Assembly (NCBI RefSeq): GCF_007997285.1 | Contig: NZ_VORX01000003.1 | Location: 642,430 to 706,429 of the forward strand | Direction: 5' to 3' | Origin: Gelidibacter salicanalis | GTDB lineage: Bacteria; Bacteroidota; Bacteroidia; Flavobacteriales; Flavobacteriaceae | Length of the DNA stretch: 64,000 nucleotides | In this document: positions 63,896 to 64,000 of the stretch, piece by piece | Numbering within the stretch: the stretch's first letter is position 1 | Layout of the letters: every line of letters starts with the position of its first letter | The notes under the pieces: model-generated | The model's database searches: none | What the model was told of the DNA's origin: nothing | What the model saw: the letters and a program-made list of their open reading frames with translations, nothing else | Made by a program: the position numbers and the translations under genes

Positions 63896-64000
63896 TTATG
63901 TAAAAATTGTTGTTAATCTATAAAGGAAGAATTCTACATTTTTGACCCCTCTAAATTGCGCTCTAAAGGCTTTTATTTTGGCATTAAAAGATTCTGCTGA
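63896..64000 (-). CDS. Transposase C-terminus (ISL3-like), cut by the window edge
   Basis: The minus strand from the right edge reads SAESFNAKIKAFRAQFRGVK then NVEFFLYRLTTIFT and stop. This matches the end of ISL3-type DDE transposases of Bacteroidota (SFNAKIKAFR...GV...FFLYRL). Only 34 residues are in the window, so completeness cannot be judged. Confidence 0.75.
   Translation of the reverse strand, partial: SAESFNAKIKAFRAQFRGVKNVEFFLYRLTTIFT

Overview
The window is a chromosomal segment of a member of Bacteroidota, most likely a marine-type Flavobacteriaceae. Support for this comes from the AT-rich coding style, the DUF2723 membrane protein, a TonB-dependent receptor with an N-terminal carboxypeptidase-regulatory-like domain, GH92 mannosidases, a long IleS with a KMSKR signature, a DksA-like protein without the usual zinc cysteines, and promoters of the Bacteroidota type (TTTG, about 19 bases, TAnnTTTG). 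No rRNA, CRISPR array or complete insertion sequence was found. The species was not identified.

Layout. 1-14 kb: start of a glycogen synthase-like gene diverging from panC-panD, then a flippase-like membrane protein, an esterase-like protein, radA, a small lipoprotein, ileS-dksA-like, lspA, 5-formyltetrahydrofolate cyclo-ligase, a decayed toxin-antitoxin pair, and a minus-strand trio of RimK ligase, aspartoacylase-like hydrolase and retropepsin-like protease. 14-27 kb: uvrC, a patatin/outer-membrane barrel protein, aromatic amino-acid catabolism (hmgA, hppD, a DUF3108 protein, tryptophan 2,3-dioxygenase), an M23 peptidase and pgi. 27-36 kb: a TonB-dependent receptor, the minus-strand block rplM-rpsI-rpsB-tsf, and two ferritin-like proteins. 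36-42 kb: a Bcr/CflA-type exporter and an accessory islet with two small unknown genes, an HpaII-like restriction-modification pair and a small convergent gene, followed by a Nudix hydrolase. 42-50 kb: polA and a cyanophycin set (isoaspartyl peptidase, cyanophycinase, cyanophycin synthetase). 50-64 kb: an aldehyde dehydrogenase, two GH92 mannosidases, a metallophosphoesterase, a CxxC-less thioredoxin-like protein, a polysaccharide deacetylase carrying a GC-rich repeat insertion, a DUF2723 protein, tRNA-Gln, and the C-terminal end of a transposase at the right edge.

How genes work together. panC and panD both supply pantothenate synthesis. Tryptophan dioxygenase, HppD and HmgA open aromatic amino-acid breakdown. 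CphA makes cyanophycin, CphB cuts it to beta-Asp-Arg, and the isoaspartyl peptidase can split that dipeptide. The RimK trio looks like an add-and-remove system for amino-acid tails, but its target is unknown. The adjacent methylase and HpaII-type nuclease form a complete type II restriction-modification system, probably for CCGG.

The most unusual content is in repeats. A 40-bp GC-rich tandem repeat lies inside the deacetylase gene and stays open although its length is not a multiple of three. Four tandem units of about 161 bp follow the isoaspartyl peptidase and appear to carry a copy of that gene's 3' end. A dispersed repeat of about 100 bp lies in inverted orientation on either side of the ribosomal-protein block. 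All calls rest on reading the sequence; no database search was run.
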